From: Zhongshania aquatica | GTDB lineage: Bacteria > Pseudomonadota > Gammaproteobacteria > Pseudomonadales > Spongiibacteraceae | NCBI RefSeq assembly: GCF_027257955.1 | Contig: NZ_JANZNQ010000009.1 | Coordinates: forward strand, 109,087 to 173,086 | Length of the DNA stretch: 64,000 bases | Direction: 5' to 3' | Shown: piece by piece, positions 55,136-64,000 of the stretch | Layout of the letters: every line of letters starts with the position of its first letter | Numbering within the stretch: position 1 is the first letter of the stretch | Made by a program: the position numbers and the translations under genes | Notes under the pieces: generated by a model | Told to the model about the DNA's origin: nothing | The model's database searches: none | The model's input: the letters and a program-made list of their open reading frames with translations, nothing else

Positions 55136-56920
55136 ATGAAAATAGTCCCAAATTTCACCGGTGTGGCCCTTGTATGCTTTATGACCATATGCTCAATGAG
55201 TGCAGCAGGGGAGCAGAAAGACGATTTGTTAAGTGTTGTGAACGAGACGCTGAGAACTAATCCTGAAATTCAAGTGCGTCTTGAGGCTTTCTTGGCATCT
55301 ACTCATGATGAACGTGAGGCTTTGGGTGGTTATTTTCCAGTAGTTGACCTGAATCTCTCTAGTGGGCGTGCTGATCGTGAGTTTGATAGTCGTGGTCTAT
55401 ACGATAGAGAGCTAGCTGAGTTTTCACTTACACAAATGCTCTTCGATGGTTTTCGTGTAAGGAGTGCGGTTGCTCGGGCTAAGCATGCCAGTCAAGGGCG
55501 TTATTATGAACTTCTAGACGAGGCGGAAACGAAAGCATTGGAAGCGAGTGAAGCCTATTTAAGTGTATTACGTCATCGTGAATTAGTCTCATTAGCACAA
55601 AATAATGTCGCCAACCACCGTCGTGTGCAGCGTCATGTAAGTGAGCGAACTAACCGTGGAGTGAGTAATAGAGCCGATTTAAAACAAATTGATGGCCGTG
55701 TGTCGCTTGCTAGAACTAATTTGCTAACAGAGATTGCCAATTTACAAAGCGTTACAGCTCGTTTTCAGCGTTTGGTAGGGAGGTTGCCGGCTGAAGAGCT
55801 TTCCTCTTACGATATCGCTGATGGTATTGTCCCGAATGATTTGTCACAAGTATTGGCAGATGTTTACGCGAATAACCCCGCTTTATTTGCAGCGTTTGAA
55901 CAGATTCAGGCCTCTGAGGCGTCATATAAAGAAGTAAAATCTGGCCGTTATCCGACAGTTGAATTTGGGGCGCGAACCGGTTTTTATAAAAACAACAATA
56001 GCTTTGATTCTCGGACAGACCAAGATTCCTTTGGCGCGGAGTCCGTTGTAGAGCTTCGCTTGCGGTATAACTTATATAGAGGTGGTAGTGAACGGGCTGC
56101 AGAGCGTGCTGCTAATAATAGGATTGGCCAGGCCGAAAGTTTGCGTGATAAAACGTGTGTAGATTTACGGCAAGTAGCCACTATCTCCCACGGAGATGTG
56201 TTGAATCTACAGCTTAAAATGTCATCACTAGCAAACCATCGCGATGATGCCTTGGGTGTGTTGGAAGCTTATCGTGAGCAATTTAATATTGGCCGCCGCT
56301 CATTGCTGGATGTCCTCGATTCAGAAAATGAGTTTTTTCAATCTGAACGCGCTTACGTTAATGGTTCGTATGACTTGCAAATAAATAGATTGAAGACCTT
56401 GCATAGCATGGGGAAATTACTTGAAACATTTTCTATAGCGAATGAGTCATTTCCTGATCTTGGTGATATCAATAATGCAGTAACTCCAGGCTTAGGCAGA
56501 TATTGTACTTTGCCGCAGGACGCAGATTTTCGTTTTGAACGGTATCTAGATTCTATTGCGTCTGAAGAAGTTTTAAATCTAAGTAATGATACCTTGTTTG
56601 ATATAGGTAGCGCAGAGTTGAATCCAGGTGCAATGCCACACTTACAAGACTTTACAAGAAAATTGCTCGAGCGAGGGACTGTGCAGGCTATTAGTGTTAT
56701 CGGTCACACTGATAGTACGGGAAGCGATGAGTTGAATCGCGACCTCTCGTTATCAAGAGCGATAGCTGTACGTGATGCGCTCATCGATAATGGCATAAAT
56801 GAAACGGTAATAATGGTGTCAGGAGTTGGCGCTGCACATCCGATAGCTAGTAATGAAAATGCTGTAGGCAGAAGTGCAAATCGTCGTGTCGAAGTAAGAG
56901 TGGTACATGGGAGAAAGTAA
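55136..56920 (+). CDS. TolC-family outer membrane channel fused to an OmpA domain
   Basis: The 594-residue protein has a signal peptide (about residues 1-24), a TolC-type outer membrane efflux body (about 30-450, with coiled-coil helices and a LLDVLDSENEFFQSERAYV segment), and a C-terminal OmpA-like domain (about 480-590) with GHTDSTGSDELN and RSANRRVEV. The OmpA part should grip peptidoglycan, which a normal TolC does not. It is the outer membrane part of the LapB/LapC export system that follows. ATG 55136 has AGAGG five bases upstream; a longer start at 55049 lacks support. Confidence 0.88.
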   Translation: MKIVPNFTGVALVCFMTICSMSAAGEQKDDLLSVVNETLRTNPEIQVRLEAFLASTHDEREALGGYFPVVDLNLSSGRADREFDSRGLYDRELAEFSLTQMLFDGFRVRSAVARAKHASQGRYYELLDEAETKALEASEAYLSVLRHRELVSLAQNNVANHRRVQRHVSERTNRGVSNRADLKQIDGRVSLARTNLLTEIANLQSVTARFQRLVGRLPAEELSSYDIADGIVPNDLSQVLADVYANNPALFAAFEQIQASEASYKEVKSGRYPTVEFGARTGFYKNNNSFDSRTDQDSFGAESVVELRLRYNLYRGGSERAAERAANNRIGQAESLRDKTCVDLRQVATISHGDVLNLQLKMSSLANHRDDALGVLEAYREQFNIGRRSLLDVLDSENEFFQSERAYVNGSYDLQINRLKTLHSMGKLLETFSIANESFPDLGDINNAVTPGLGRYCTLPQDADFRFERYLDSIASEEVLNLSNDTLFDIGSAELNPGAMPHLQDFTRKLLERGTVQAISVIGHTDSTGSDELNRDLSLSRAIAVRDALIDNGINETVIMVSGVGAAHPIASNENAVGRSANRRVEVRVVHGRK

Positions 56921-56986
56921 ATATCATAACAGGTGAGAAACGTTAGGTGTGTTCAAAGTAGGACTTTTTAAGGATGTAAAATTAAT

Positions 56987-59119
56987 ATGGATGTAGTGGA
57001 TGACCCACTGGCGGCTTGCTTGTTGTGGTTGGCGTCTGAAGAGGGCACTAAGGCAAGCTATAGTGCGCTTGTTGATGGGTTACCACTTGTTGATGGACGC
57101 TTGGCACCTGGTGTTTTTTCCCGAGCTGCGTCAAGAGTTAATTTGATCGCCCATATTGCGCATCAGTCCTTAGAACGTTTGAATGTGCTTTTGCTTCCTT
57201 GTGTGGTTTTACTTGAGAGTAATAAGGCCTGTTTGCTGCAGAAAGTTGATATAAAAAATAATGCGGTGACAGTGCTCTTGCCAGAATTTGATATGCAGCC
57301 GCATATTCTTTCCTTAGATGATTTTAAGAAAAACTACTCTGGCGTTGCAATATACTGCCGTCCGGAATTTATACCCGATAAAAGTACATCAGAGGTTGGC
57401 TCTAATAAACGTGATGATAATCACTGGTTTTGGAGTGTTGTAAGGTTAAATAGGCCGGTTTATCGCGATATTTTAATTGCCGCATTCTTTATTAATTTAT
57501 TGGCATTAGCTATGCCGCTCTTTGTGATGAACGTTTATGATCGAGTCGTGCCTAACCATGCGACTGATACCTTATGGGTTCTAGCGGCCGGTGTGATGAT
57601 CATAGTTTGCGCTGATTTATTTCTTAAAATGTTGCGTAGTTGGTTTGTTGAGCTTGCCGCCAGTCGTGCCGATATAAAGCTTTCTTCTCGTATAATGGAA
57701 CGTATTTTGGGCAGTCGACTTGAACATTCGCCAGCATCAGTGGGGTCATTTGCGTCGAACGTTCAATCTTTTGAGTCGGTGCGATCGTTTATTGGCTCCA
57801 TGACGGTTACTGCAATTATAGATCTGCCATTTTTCCTACTTTTTGTTGTCATTATTGCGCTAATTTCCTGGGTCATGGTTATCCCAGTTATTCTCGGTGC
57901 AGCGATTATCGTTCTATATGCGCTTTCTGTTCAGGCGACGATGCACAAGTTGTCCGATACGATGAGTCAAGCTAGCGCTCAACGTAATGCGGGACTTATC
58001 GAAAGCTTAGTTACAGCTTCTACTTTAAGAAGTTTTAATGCGACTAGTCGTATGCAGCGTGGATGGGAGCAGGCCACACAGTTTTTGTCGGCATGTTCCG
58101 GAAAACAAAGAATGTTAGGTATTTCCGTAGGTGCAGGCGCGGCATGGGTGCAGCAGATAGTGGCTGTAGTGATGATAATTGTTGGCGTCTATTTGGTGAT
58201 TAATGGCGATATGAGTCAGGGCGGTTTGATTGCTGCTTACATGTTGTCTTCTCGTGCTATGGCACCTATATCTCAAACTGCATCACTGTTAACGCAATAT
58301 TATCAGGCGGAAATTGCACTGACGTCGGCGGAACAAATAATGAACGCCGAGCAGGAGCGAAATACCGGCAAGCAGATCGTTAGTCGTGGCAAACTTCGTG
58401 GTGAAATTGAGTTGCGTAATGTTTCATTTTCTTACCCTAATGAGAATGAGCTCGCGTTATCTGAAGTTTCTCTGCATATACGAGCGGGGGAGAGGGTTGG
58501 TATTTTGGGCCGGGTCGGGTCGGGTAAAAGCAGTTTAGAAAAATTGATTTTGGGCCTTTACCGGCCAACCTCTGGGAAAATTTTAATAGATGGTGTGCAC
58601 ATTGAGCAAATTGATCTCACTGAGCTACGTCAGAACATAGGCTATATCCCGCAGGACGTGCAGTTACTTAGTGGCACTGTGTTTGACAATATAACCTTAG
58701 GTATAGATCACCCAAGTAATGCAAAACTTACGGAAGCGATAAATTTATCAGGCCTTAGTAGTTTGATCGGTAATCATGCCGACGGTTTGTCCATGGAGGT
58801 GGGGGAAGCTGGGGGCAGGTTGTCTGGCGGGCAGCGGCAAACCATTGCCGTTGCTCGCGCGATGATGGCTGATAGCAGTATCTTGTTATTTGATGAGCCA
58901 ACAAGTGCTATGGATAGCAATTTGGAAGCGCATGTAAACAACGCCTTAAATCAGTTTAGCCAAGATAAAACACTTCTATTGATTACCCATCGTTCGAGTT
59001 TACTTGATATGGTCGATAGGTTAATTGTGATGGACGCTGGGCGTATTGTTGCTGACGGGCCAAAGGATACTGTATTGCAGGCGCTTGCCAAGGGAGCAAT
59101 TCCGAGGGGTGGTGTGTGA
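56987..59119 (+). CDS. Type I secretion ABC transporter (LapB-like)
   Basis: The 710-residue protein has a C39-like peptidase domain without the catalytic cysteine (about residues 1-140), a six-helix membrane domain (about 150-430) and a nucleotide-binding domain with Walker A GRVGSGKSS near 507, signature LSGGQRQT near 610 and Walker B ILLFDEPTS near 637. This plan is that of LapB/HlyB-type exporters of giant adhesins. The gene is 66 bases after the TolC-OmpA gene and overlaps the adaptor gene by GTGTGA. Confidence 0.93.
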   Translation: MDVVDDPLAACLLWLASEEGTKASYSALVDGLPLVDGRLAPGVFSRAASRVNLIAHIAHQSLERLNVLLLPCVVLLESNKACLLQKVDIKNNAVTVLLPEFDMQPHILSLDDFKKNYSGVAIYCRPEFIPDKSTSEVGSNKRDDNHWFWSVVRLNRPVYRDILIAAFFINLLALAMPLFVMNVYDRVVPNHATDTLWVLAAGVMIIVCADLFLKMLRSWFVELAASRADIKLSSRIMERILGSRLEHSPASVGSFASNVQSFESVRSFIGSMTVTAIIDLPFFLLFVVIIALISWVMVIPVILGAAIIVLYALSVQATMHKLSDTMSQASAQRNAGLIESLVTASTLRSFNATSRMQRGWEQATQFLSACSGKQRMLGISVGAGAAWVQQIVAVVMIIVGVYLVINGDMSQGGLIAAYMLSSRAMAPISQTASLLTQYYQAEIALTSAEQIMNAEQERNTGKQIVSRGKLRGEIELRNVSFSYPNENELALSEVSLHIRAGERVGILGRVGSGKSSLEKLILGLYRPTSGKILIDGVHIEQIDLTELRQNIGYIPQDVQLLSGTVFDNITLGIDHPSNAKLTEAINLSGLSSLIGNHADGLSMEVGEAGGRLSGGQRQTIAVARAMMADSSILLFDEPTSAMDSNLEAHVNNALNQFSQDKTLLLITHRSSLLDMVDRLIVMDAGRIVADGPKDTVLQALAKGAIPRGGV

Positions 59120-60579
59120 GTACTGATAAGAGCTCACAATTGCCGCAGGAAGTGGCGGTCGAGAAGCAAATAGAACAGCAGGCTTTTGAGCAATTAGGCT
59201 TATTAGGCGCTGCTGGTGAGAAAGGGCATCGTTTTGTCGGTTATTTGTTTAAACCCTTTTTTTCGGCGTTTCAAAATGGCTCTCGAGATTGGCTTGTTGA
59301 TGCTAATCAAGCTATGGCTGGTCAGCAGATTATTCGCGCGCGCGGGTTGCTGTATGGTATTGCCGTAACAATCGCGTTGATAATTTGTTGGGCTGCGTTG
59401 GCGGAGGTTGACGAAGTTACTCGTGGTGAAGGTAAGATTATTCCGTCACGCCAATTGCAGATCGTGCAGTCTATGGATGGTGGCGTCATAGAGAACGTTT
59501 TTGTTCAAGATGGCGCAATTGTTCATAAAGGCGATTTGTTGGTACGTATAGATCCAACTCGTTTTGTCGCGAATTTCCAAGAAGGTAGTGTAAAAGCATT
59601 TGCATTAAGTGCGAAAGTGCAGCGGTTAAGGGCTCAGATTAATGGTGAAGAGCTTACGTTTGATTTTGATAAGGATGCCACGCTAGAACAGCAGCAAGTA
59701 TTAAAGCAAGAGCAAAATTATTACTTAGCGAGTTTGAAAGAGTTAAAGGAGCGGTTAGCAGTTGTTCGTGACCAAGTGGCGCAGAGGAAGCAAGAACTAA
59801 GTGAGGTTCATGCTAGGCTGAATGCCGCAGAGCAAGCATACCGCATGTCAACTAAAGAGCTTGATGCCACTAGGCCGCTGCTAGTGTCTGGTGCTGTATC
59901 AGAGATAGATATTTTGCGCCTGCAACGAGATCAATCGGCTGCAAATGGTGAGAGGCTTCAGGCTGCCGCCAGAGCAAGGCAGGTCAGCGCCGGTATTCAA
60001 GAAGCTGAGTCTAAGTTGTTGGAGGTTGGTACTACCGTTCGAAATCAATGGCGAGCAGAGTTGAGTGATTCGTCCTCGCAATTAAATAGTCTTAGTAAAA
60101 ATGTAGTAGGACTGGCCGATAGGGTGAAATTTTCTGAGTTGCGTTCGCCGGTGAACGGTACAGTGCAACGAGTTTTACTCAATACTATTGGCGGGATAGT
60201 GCAGCCAGGCAATGCAGTAGTAGAAATTGTTCCTAGCGACGACAGGCTATTAGTAGAGGCTAAGATTTCGCCTAAAGACATCGCTTTTTTACGTCCAGGA
60301 TTGCCGGCAACAATAAAATTACATGCCTATGATTTTTCAATATACGGCGGTATTTCGGCAACGTTGGAACATATTAGTGCTGATACCATTACCGATGAGC
60401 GCGATAACACATATTACTTGGTCAGAGCTATCACCACCGAAAAAGACTCAGCTCAGCACCTCCAAGTTATCCCTGGAATGACTGCACAGTTAGACATTAT
60501 GACAGGGAAAAAGAGCATTTTGTCATATTTACTAAAGCCGCTGCTGCGTGCTAAAGCCAATGCTTTAAGCGAACGCTAG
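59116..60579 (+). CDS. HlyD-family membrane fusion protein (LapC-like)
   Basis: The 487-residue protein has one transmembrane helix (about 80-100) after a soluble N-terminal region, lipoyl-type and coiled-coil parts (about 120-340), and the HlyD C-terminal beta domain with the SELRSPVNGTVQRVLL segment. It links the LapB-like exporter to the outer membrane channel. The GTG start overlaps the LapB stop. It is followed after a 60-base gap by the adhesin gene. Confidence 0.93.
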   Translation: MSTDKSSQLPQEVAVEKQIEQQAFEQLGLLGAAGEKGHRFVGYLFKPFFSAFQNGSRDWLVDANQAMAGQQIIRARGLLYGIAVTIALIICWAALAEVDEVTRGEGKIIPSRQLQIVQSMDGGVIENVFVQDGAIVHKGDLLVRIDPTRFVANFQEGSVKAFALSAKVQRLRAQINGEELTFDFDKDATLEQQQVLKQEQNYYLASLKELKERLAVVRDQVAQRKQELSEVHARLNAAEQAYRMSTKELDATRPLLVSGAVSEIDILRLQRDQSAANGERLQAAARARQVSAGIQEAESKLLEVGTTVRNQWRAELSDSSSQLNSLSKNVVGLADRVKFSELRSPVNGTVQRVLLNTIGGIVQPGNAVVEIVPSDDRLLVEAKISPKDIAFLRPGLPATIKLHAYDFSIYGGISATLEHISADTITDERDNTYYLVRAITTEKDSAQHLQVIPGMTAQLDIMTGKKSILSYLLKPLLRAKANALSER

Positions 60580-60596
60580 ACGGGAAAATCATAGTG

Positions 60597-60614
60597 TGCC
60601 TGAAAAGTCAGGCA
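60597..60614. promoter_or_regulatory. Perfect hairpin between the adaptor and adhesin genes
   Basis: TGCCTGA and TCAGGCA form a 7-bp stem with an AAAG loop, 26 bases before the adhesin ATG. No T-run follows. It may set the ratio of adhesin to exporter message or mark an RNA-processing site. Confidence 0.55.
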
Positions 60615-60639
60615 TGAATAGAAAATTTGAGAGACCCTC

Positions 60640-63600
60640 ATGAATACTTTAGCAATCGTTGTATCACTAGTTGGAAAGGCTTGGGCGAAAGCAGTTGACG
60701 GGACACTGCGTGTCCTTCAAGTGGGTGATAGTGTTGGTTTTGACGAAACCTTAATTGTTGAATCGGGTGCACGTATCGACCTTGATTTTGGTGGTAACCA
60801 GCAAATTACTTTACTTGGTAACCAACAAATTTCTGGCGATCAAGTGTTTTCTATTAAAGAGAAAATTGGAGAAACACCTGCTGAGATATCCGAGCGGGAA
60901 TTTAAAGACCCTACTTCGCCAATCGCTACTGACTTCAGTGGTTCTAATAGCGGGGTAATGGAAGGGCACAACTTTGTACAGTTAGTTCGTATTGGTGAAA
61001 TTATTGAAGCCGATGGAATTACCCCTTTCACTGTCGCTAGGATCCAAGAGGTATTGAGTCCATTAGGGATGATGCTTGATGAATCCACGCTATTAAATTC
61101 CAGTTTTAGAACGGAAAGTTTTTCACGAGATAATAGTATAGATTTTCGGGTACCCAATATAGGTTTCAACAAGCCGGACACTGAAAACACTAATGCCACA
61201 TTGACCTCTGCGGGCAATGGTGATGAAGACAACGGTTCTATTACTTATACCGTTACGTTGGATAACGCCCTGCAGACAGATCAATTGTTTAATATCACTT
61301 TGAGTAATGGCCAGAGTTCACAGCTCAATGTGGTGGCCGGCGCTACAACCGGTGCGATTACTTTCGGATGGGGGGCTGGAGCCGACTCAAGTGCCATCGC
61401 ATTAACGGGATATCCGGACAGTGATGCGTATGTCGAACCTGATTTCGTTGTATCAGTAACTGACTTCGTTGTCAGTGGCAATGACGGCAACGTGGAAAAG
61501 CTAACGCCGATTGATGGCAGCACCGATGTCACTATCGGCGATACAGTGACGGCGGCGACTATCACGCTAAGTGATGTGAATGGAACAGAAGGTGAGAGTC
61601 ATATCATCACTGCGTCCGTTGATTACCTTGTAACAGGTAGCGATCTTGTTATCACCTTAAGTAATGGTGAAGAAATCACCATCGCCGTGGGCGCGAGCAG
61701 CGGCGCTTCAAATGCTTTCGTGATTCAAAGTGACGATGTTTTTGTTGATGGAGAAACCTATAGCATAGGTATCACTGGGACTACGGGCGGCAACTTTGAA
61801 AATCTAATTCAGACTGACATGTCGACAGTGACAGTTTTAGATTCTATTGATGCGGTGTATGCACAAATTACTGTCGACCAAGATTCTGTACTCGAAGGCG
61901 GTGTTCTTCAGTACACGGTAGGGTTAGTTGATGAAACTGGCAATGCTGTAATTGTTGCTCCTGGGCAAACTATAACCGTTGATCTTAACTGGAGCGGCCT
62001 AGCGGCGACGATCGACGATATAAAGGATTTTGCTGGGCTACCTGCATCTGTAACTATCGGTGCCGGTAGCTCAGAAGTCGTGTTTTATGTAGAAACACTG
62101 ATCGACAATCTTGTTGAATACAGTGAGCCGCTGAACGCCACGATAACAAGTGTGCAAGATAACCAAGGTATAGCTCTAGGCTTTGAAAGCTTACAAATCA
62201 GCAGCAGTAAAAGTAGCGTATCTTCCAATATCCTTGATGCAGTGACGCCTGTTGGCGTGATTGCAGCGCAAGCTGATAATGATGCTGAGACGATCACGGC
62301 AATCGACACGAGTACGGCGTTTAGCGATGCGGATTTAAGCAACACGTTAACGTATAGCGCTGCGGATTTACCTGCGGGTCTAAGCATCGATCCAGCGACG
62401 GGTATCATCAGTGGCACGATCGATCCGTCGGCGAGCCAAGGCGGCACGAACGGGGTGTACAACGTTGTTGTGACGGCGACAGATGATGCTGGCGCGACGG
62501 CAACGCAGGGAATTGTTTGGACGGTAAGTAACCCTGCCCCTGACGCGGTGGCAGATACCAATACCACCGATGAAAATGCGGCGCAGCTGGTCGTGAATGC
62601 GGCGAATGGCGTATTGATTAACGACACGGATGCGGACGGCGATACGCTGACGGTCAGTGAAGTGAATGGTGCTGCGGGTAATGTTAGCGGGACGGTTGCC
62701 GGCACGAATGGCGGTAGCTTCATCCTGAATGCCGATGGCAGCTACACGTTCAATGACAATGGCGACTTCGAAGCCTTAGCGGTTGGTCAAAGCACCACCA
62801 CGCAGGTGACTTACACGGTTACAGATAGCGAAGGCGGCACGGATACGGCGACGCTGACGATCACGGTGACGGGCACGAACGACGGTCCGACGGCGGTTGC
62901 GGATACGGGGGCGACGACAGAAGACAGCATCCTGAATGTTGCTGCTGATGGTGTCTTGAACAACGACACCGACCCAGACACCACCGACACGTTAGTGGTG
63001 ACTCAAATCACCAACGCTGCGGGTAATGGCAGTGGCACAGGCAATGGTCTGTTCACGGTAAACCCTGATGGCAGCTACAGCTTCAATCCGAACGGCGAGT
63101 TCGATTACTTAGCGGCCGGCGAGACCGAAACGAGCACGATTGACTACACCATCTCTGATGGTAACGGTGGAACCTCAACCGCGAGTATCACGGTAACGAT
63201 TACGGGCACCAACGATGCGCCGACTGCGGTGGGAACGATTACCAATCAAGCGGATGCGGATGCGGATGTTGTGTCATTGGCGACCAGTGGCGCGTTTACC
63301 GATACGGATTTAAGCGACACGTTGACGTACAGCGCGACGGGATTACCGGCGGGTCTGACGATCGATGTGAACACGGGTGTGATCAGTGGAACGGTTGATA
63401 ACTCAGCGAGCCAAGGCGGTGCGGCGGGTGTTTACAGCGTTGTAGTGACGGCAAGCGATGGCACGAGCACGGCTGATCAAAGCTTTGATTGGACGGTGAC
63501 GAATCCGGCGCCAGTGGGGGTTGCGGATACAGGTGCCACGACAGAAAACAGCACATTGACAGTTGCTGCGAACGGGGTATTGAGCAACGACACGGACGCG

Positions 63601-64000
63601 GATGGCGACGCCTTAGTGGTGAGTGAAGTTGCGGGCGATGCCGGCAACCTGGCGACGGCGGTAGCGGGCAATGGTAGCGGCACAGGCAACGGTGAATTTA
63701 CCGTTAATGGGGATGGTAGCTACAGTTTTAATCCGAATGGCGAGTTTGATTACTTAGCGGCCGGCGAGACAGAAACCAGCACGATTAACTACACCGTGTC
63801 TGATGGAGAAGGCGGTACATCTACAGCCAGCATCACCGTGACCATCACGGGTACGAATGATGCGCCAACGCAAGTTGGCGTGATTGCAGCGCAAGCTGAT
63901 AATGATGCTGAGACGATCACGGCAATCGACACGAGTACGGCGTTTAGCGATGCGGATTTAAGCAACACGTTAACGTATAGCGCTGCGGATTTACCTGCGG
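60640..64000 (+). CDS. Giant LapA-type adhesin, N-terminal 1120 residues (3' end outside window)
   Basis: The frame is open from ATG 60640 (GAGAG six bases upstream) to the right edge. Residues about 1-75 resemble the LapA retention module, which plugs the outer membrane channel. Residues 190-535 hold Ig- or Calx-beta-like domains. Then come alternating cadherin-like (dystroglycan type) units, about 538-627, 863-957 and from 1079, and VCBS-type units, about 628-750, 751-862 and 958-1078, with YTVTDSEGGTDTATLTITV-like ends. Such adhesins are exported by type I secretion and bind surfaces or cells. No LapG-type cleavage motif is visible in the first 150 residues. The C-terminal secretion signal must lie beyond the window. 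Confidence 0.88.
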   Translation, partial: MNTLAIVVSLVGKAWAKAVDGTLRVLQVGDSVGFDETLIVESGARIDLDFGGNQQITLLGNQQISGDQVFSIKEKIGETPAEISEREFKDPTSPIATDFSGSNSGVMEGHNFVQLVRIGEIIEADGITPFTVARIQEVLSPLGMMLDESTLLNSSFRTESFSRDNSIDFRVPNIGFNKPDTENTNATLTSAGNGDEDNGSITYTVTLDNALQTDQLFNITLSNGQSSQLNVVAGATTGAITFGWGAGADSSAIALTGYPDSDAYVEPDFVVSVTDFVVSGNDGNVEKLTPIDGSTDVTIGDTVTAATITLSDVNGTEGESHIITASVDYLVTGSDLVITLSNGEEITIAVGASSGASNAFVIQSDDVFVDGETYSIGITGTTGGNFENLIQTDMSTVTVLDSIDAVYAQITVDQDSVLEGGVLQYTVGLVDETGNAVIVAPGQTITVDLNWSGLAATIDDIKDFAGLPASVTIGAGSSEVVFYVETLIDNLVEYSEPLNATITSVQDNQGIALGFESLQISSSKSSVSSNILDAVTPVGVIAAQADNDAETITAIDTSTAFSDADLSNTLTYSAADLPAGLSIDPATGIISGTIDPSASQGGTNGVYNVVVTATDDAGATATQGIVWTVSNPAPDAVADTNTTDENAAQLVVNAANGVLINDTDADGDTLTVSEVNGAAGNVSGTVAGTNGGSFILNADGSYTFNDNGDFEALAVGQSTTTQVTYTVTDSEGGTDTATLTITVTGTNDGPTAVADTGATTEDSILNVAADGVLNNDTDPDTTDTLVVTQITNAAGNGSGTGNGLFTVNPDGSYSFNPNGEFDYLAAGETETSTIDYTISDGNGGTSTASITVTITGTNDAPTAVGTITNQADADADVVSLATSGAFTDTDLSDTLTYSATGLPAGLTIDVNTGVISGTVDNSASQGGAAGVYSVVVTASDGTSTADQSFDWTVTNPAPVGVADTGATTENSTLTVAANGVLSNDTDADGDALVVSEVAGDAGNLATAVAGNGSGTGNGEFTVNGDGSYSFNPNGEFDYLAAGETETSTINYTVSDGEGGTSTASITVTITGTNDAPTQVGVIAAQADNDAETITAIDTSTAFSDADLSNTLTYSAADLPA
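62251..62377 (+). repeat. 127-bp perfect repeat in the adhesin gene, first copy
   Basis: These 127 bases are repeated without a mismatch at 63874-64000 (cut by the window edge). The copies are 1623 bases, or 541 codons, apart and stay in frame. They mark a recently duplicated cadherin-like plus VCBS module. Confidence 0.95.
63874..64000 (+). repeat. 127-bp perfect repeat in the adhesin gene, second copy (truncated by the edge)
   Basis: Identical to 62251-62377 as far as the window goes. The true repeat is probably longer. Confidence 0.95.

Noticed and set aside
62085..63689. Minus-strand open frames under the adhesin gene
   Set aside because: They follow the codon bias of the repetitive adhesin domains and have no ribosome binding sites or known domains.
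55136..64000. Adhesin locus considered as RTX toxin
   Set aside because: No toxin domain, acyltransferase gene or GGxGxDxUx nonapeptide block is visible in the part present; the LapA-like plan fits better.

Overview
The window looks like chromosomal DNA of a free-living, probably marine gammaproteobacterium. Evidence: the ruvCAB-ybgC-tolQRAB-pal-cpoB-queEC block, a bioB-bioF-bioHC cluster with a fused BioH-BioC protein (a fusion I know from Saccharophagus/Teredinibacter-type Cellvibrionales), a DUF3094 protein, and a Marinobacter-like fatty acyl reductase next to a wax ester synthase. Placement near Cellvibrionales/Spongiibacteraceae is inference; no rRNA or marker phylogeny was available.

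Layout. 1-2.2 kb: a DUF1631 protein cut by the left edge. 2.2-5.5 kb (minus): an isoquinoline-1-oxidoreductase-type molybdenum enzyme (iorA, iorB) with a diheme cytochrome c. 5.8-9.4 kb (minus): comF, modB, modC and srkA, with no modA beside modBC. 9.4-17.7 kb: biotin genes bioB, bioF, bioHC behind a BirA-type operator; a lipoprotein gene and a YjbH-family gene separate them from bioD. 18-22.7 kb: an OmpA-type protein, preceded by a possible leader peptide and hairpin, and a 1163-residue lipoprotein with 15 thrombospondin type 3 calcium motifs and six 34-residue repeats. 22.9-32 kb: two paralogous acyl-CoA dehydrogenases, a small DUF3094 membrane protein, a GntP permease, and the wax ester pair (fatty acyl reductase plus WS/DGAT). 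32-38.7 kb: a membrane-anchored redoxin, a Nudix hydrolase, an EF-hand protein, a Cnr-like ECF sigma/anti-sigma/periplasmic sensor operon, a lytic transglycosylase, proS and a HIT protein. 39-51.7 kb: housekeeping genes (HU with a histone H1-like tail, FmdB, aspS, yebC, ruvCAB, ybgC, tol-pal, queEC, tRNA-Lys).

Right end. Just past tRNA-Lys lies a small integrative element: phased repeats, an XRE repressor divergent from an AlpA-like regulator with two matching operators, a tyrosine integrase and an unknown 182-residue protein. It is followed by decayed IS6-family transposase and dnaB fragments. From 55.1 kb to the right edge is a LapA-type adhesion locus: a TolC-OmpA fusion, a LapB-like ABC exporter, a LapC-like adaptor, and the first 1120 residues of a giant repetitive adhesin that continues past the window.

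How the genes work together. The tol-pal genes form one envelope machine. The biotin genes form one pathway split into two blocks. iorAB plus the cytochrome make a periplasmic electron-transfer enzyme that needs molybdenum, which modBC may supply. The acyl-CoA dehydrogenases, reductase and WS/DGAT suggest active fatty-acid turnover and wax ester storage. Calcium-binding designs recur (TSP3 units, EF-hands, cadherin-like adhesin domains), which fits seawater but is only a correlation.
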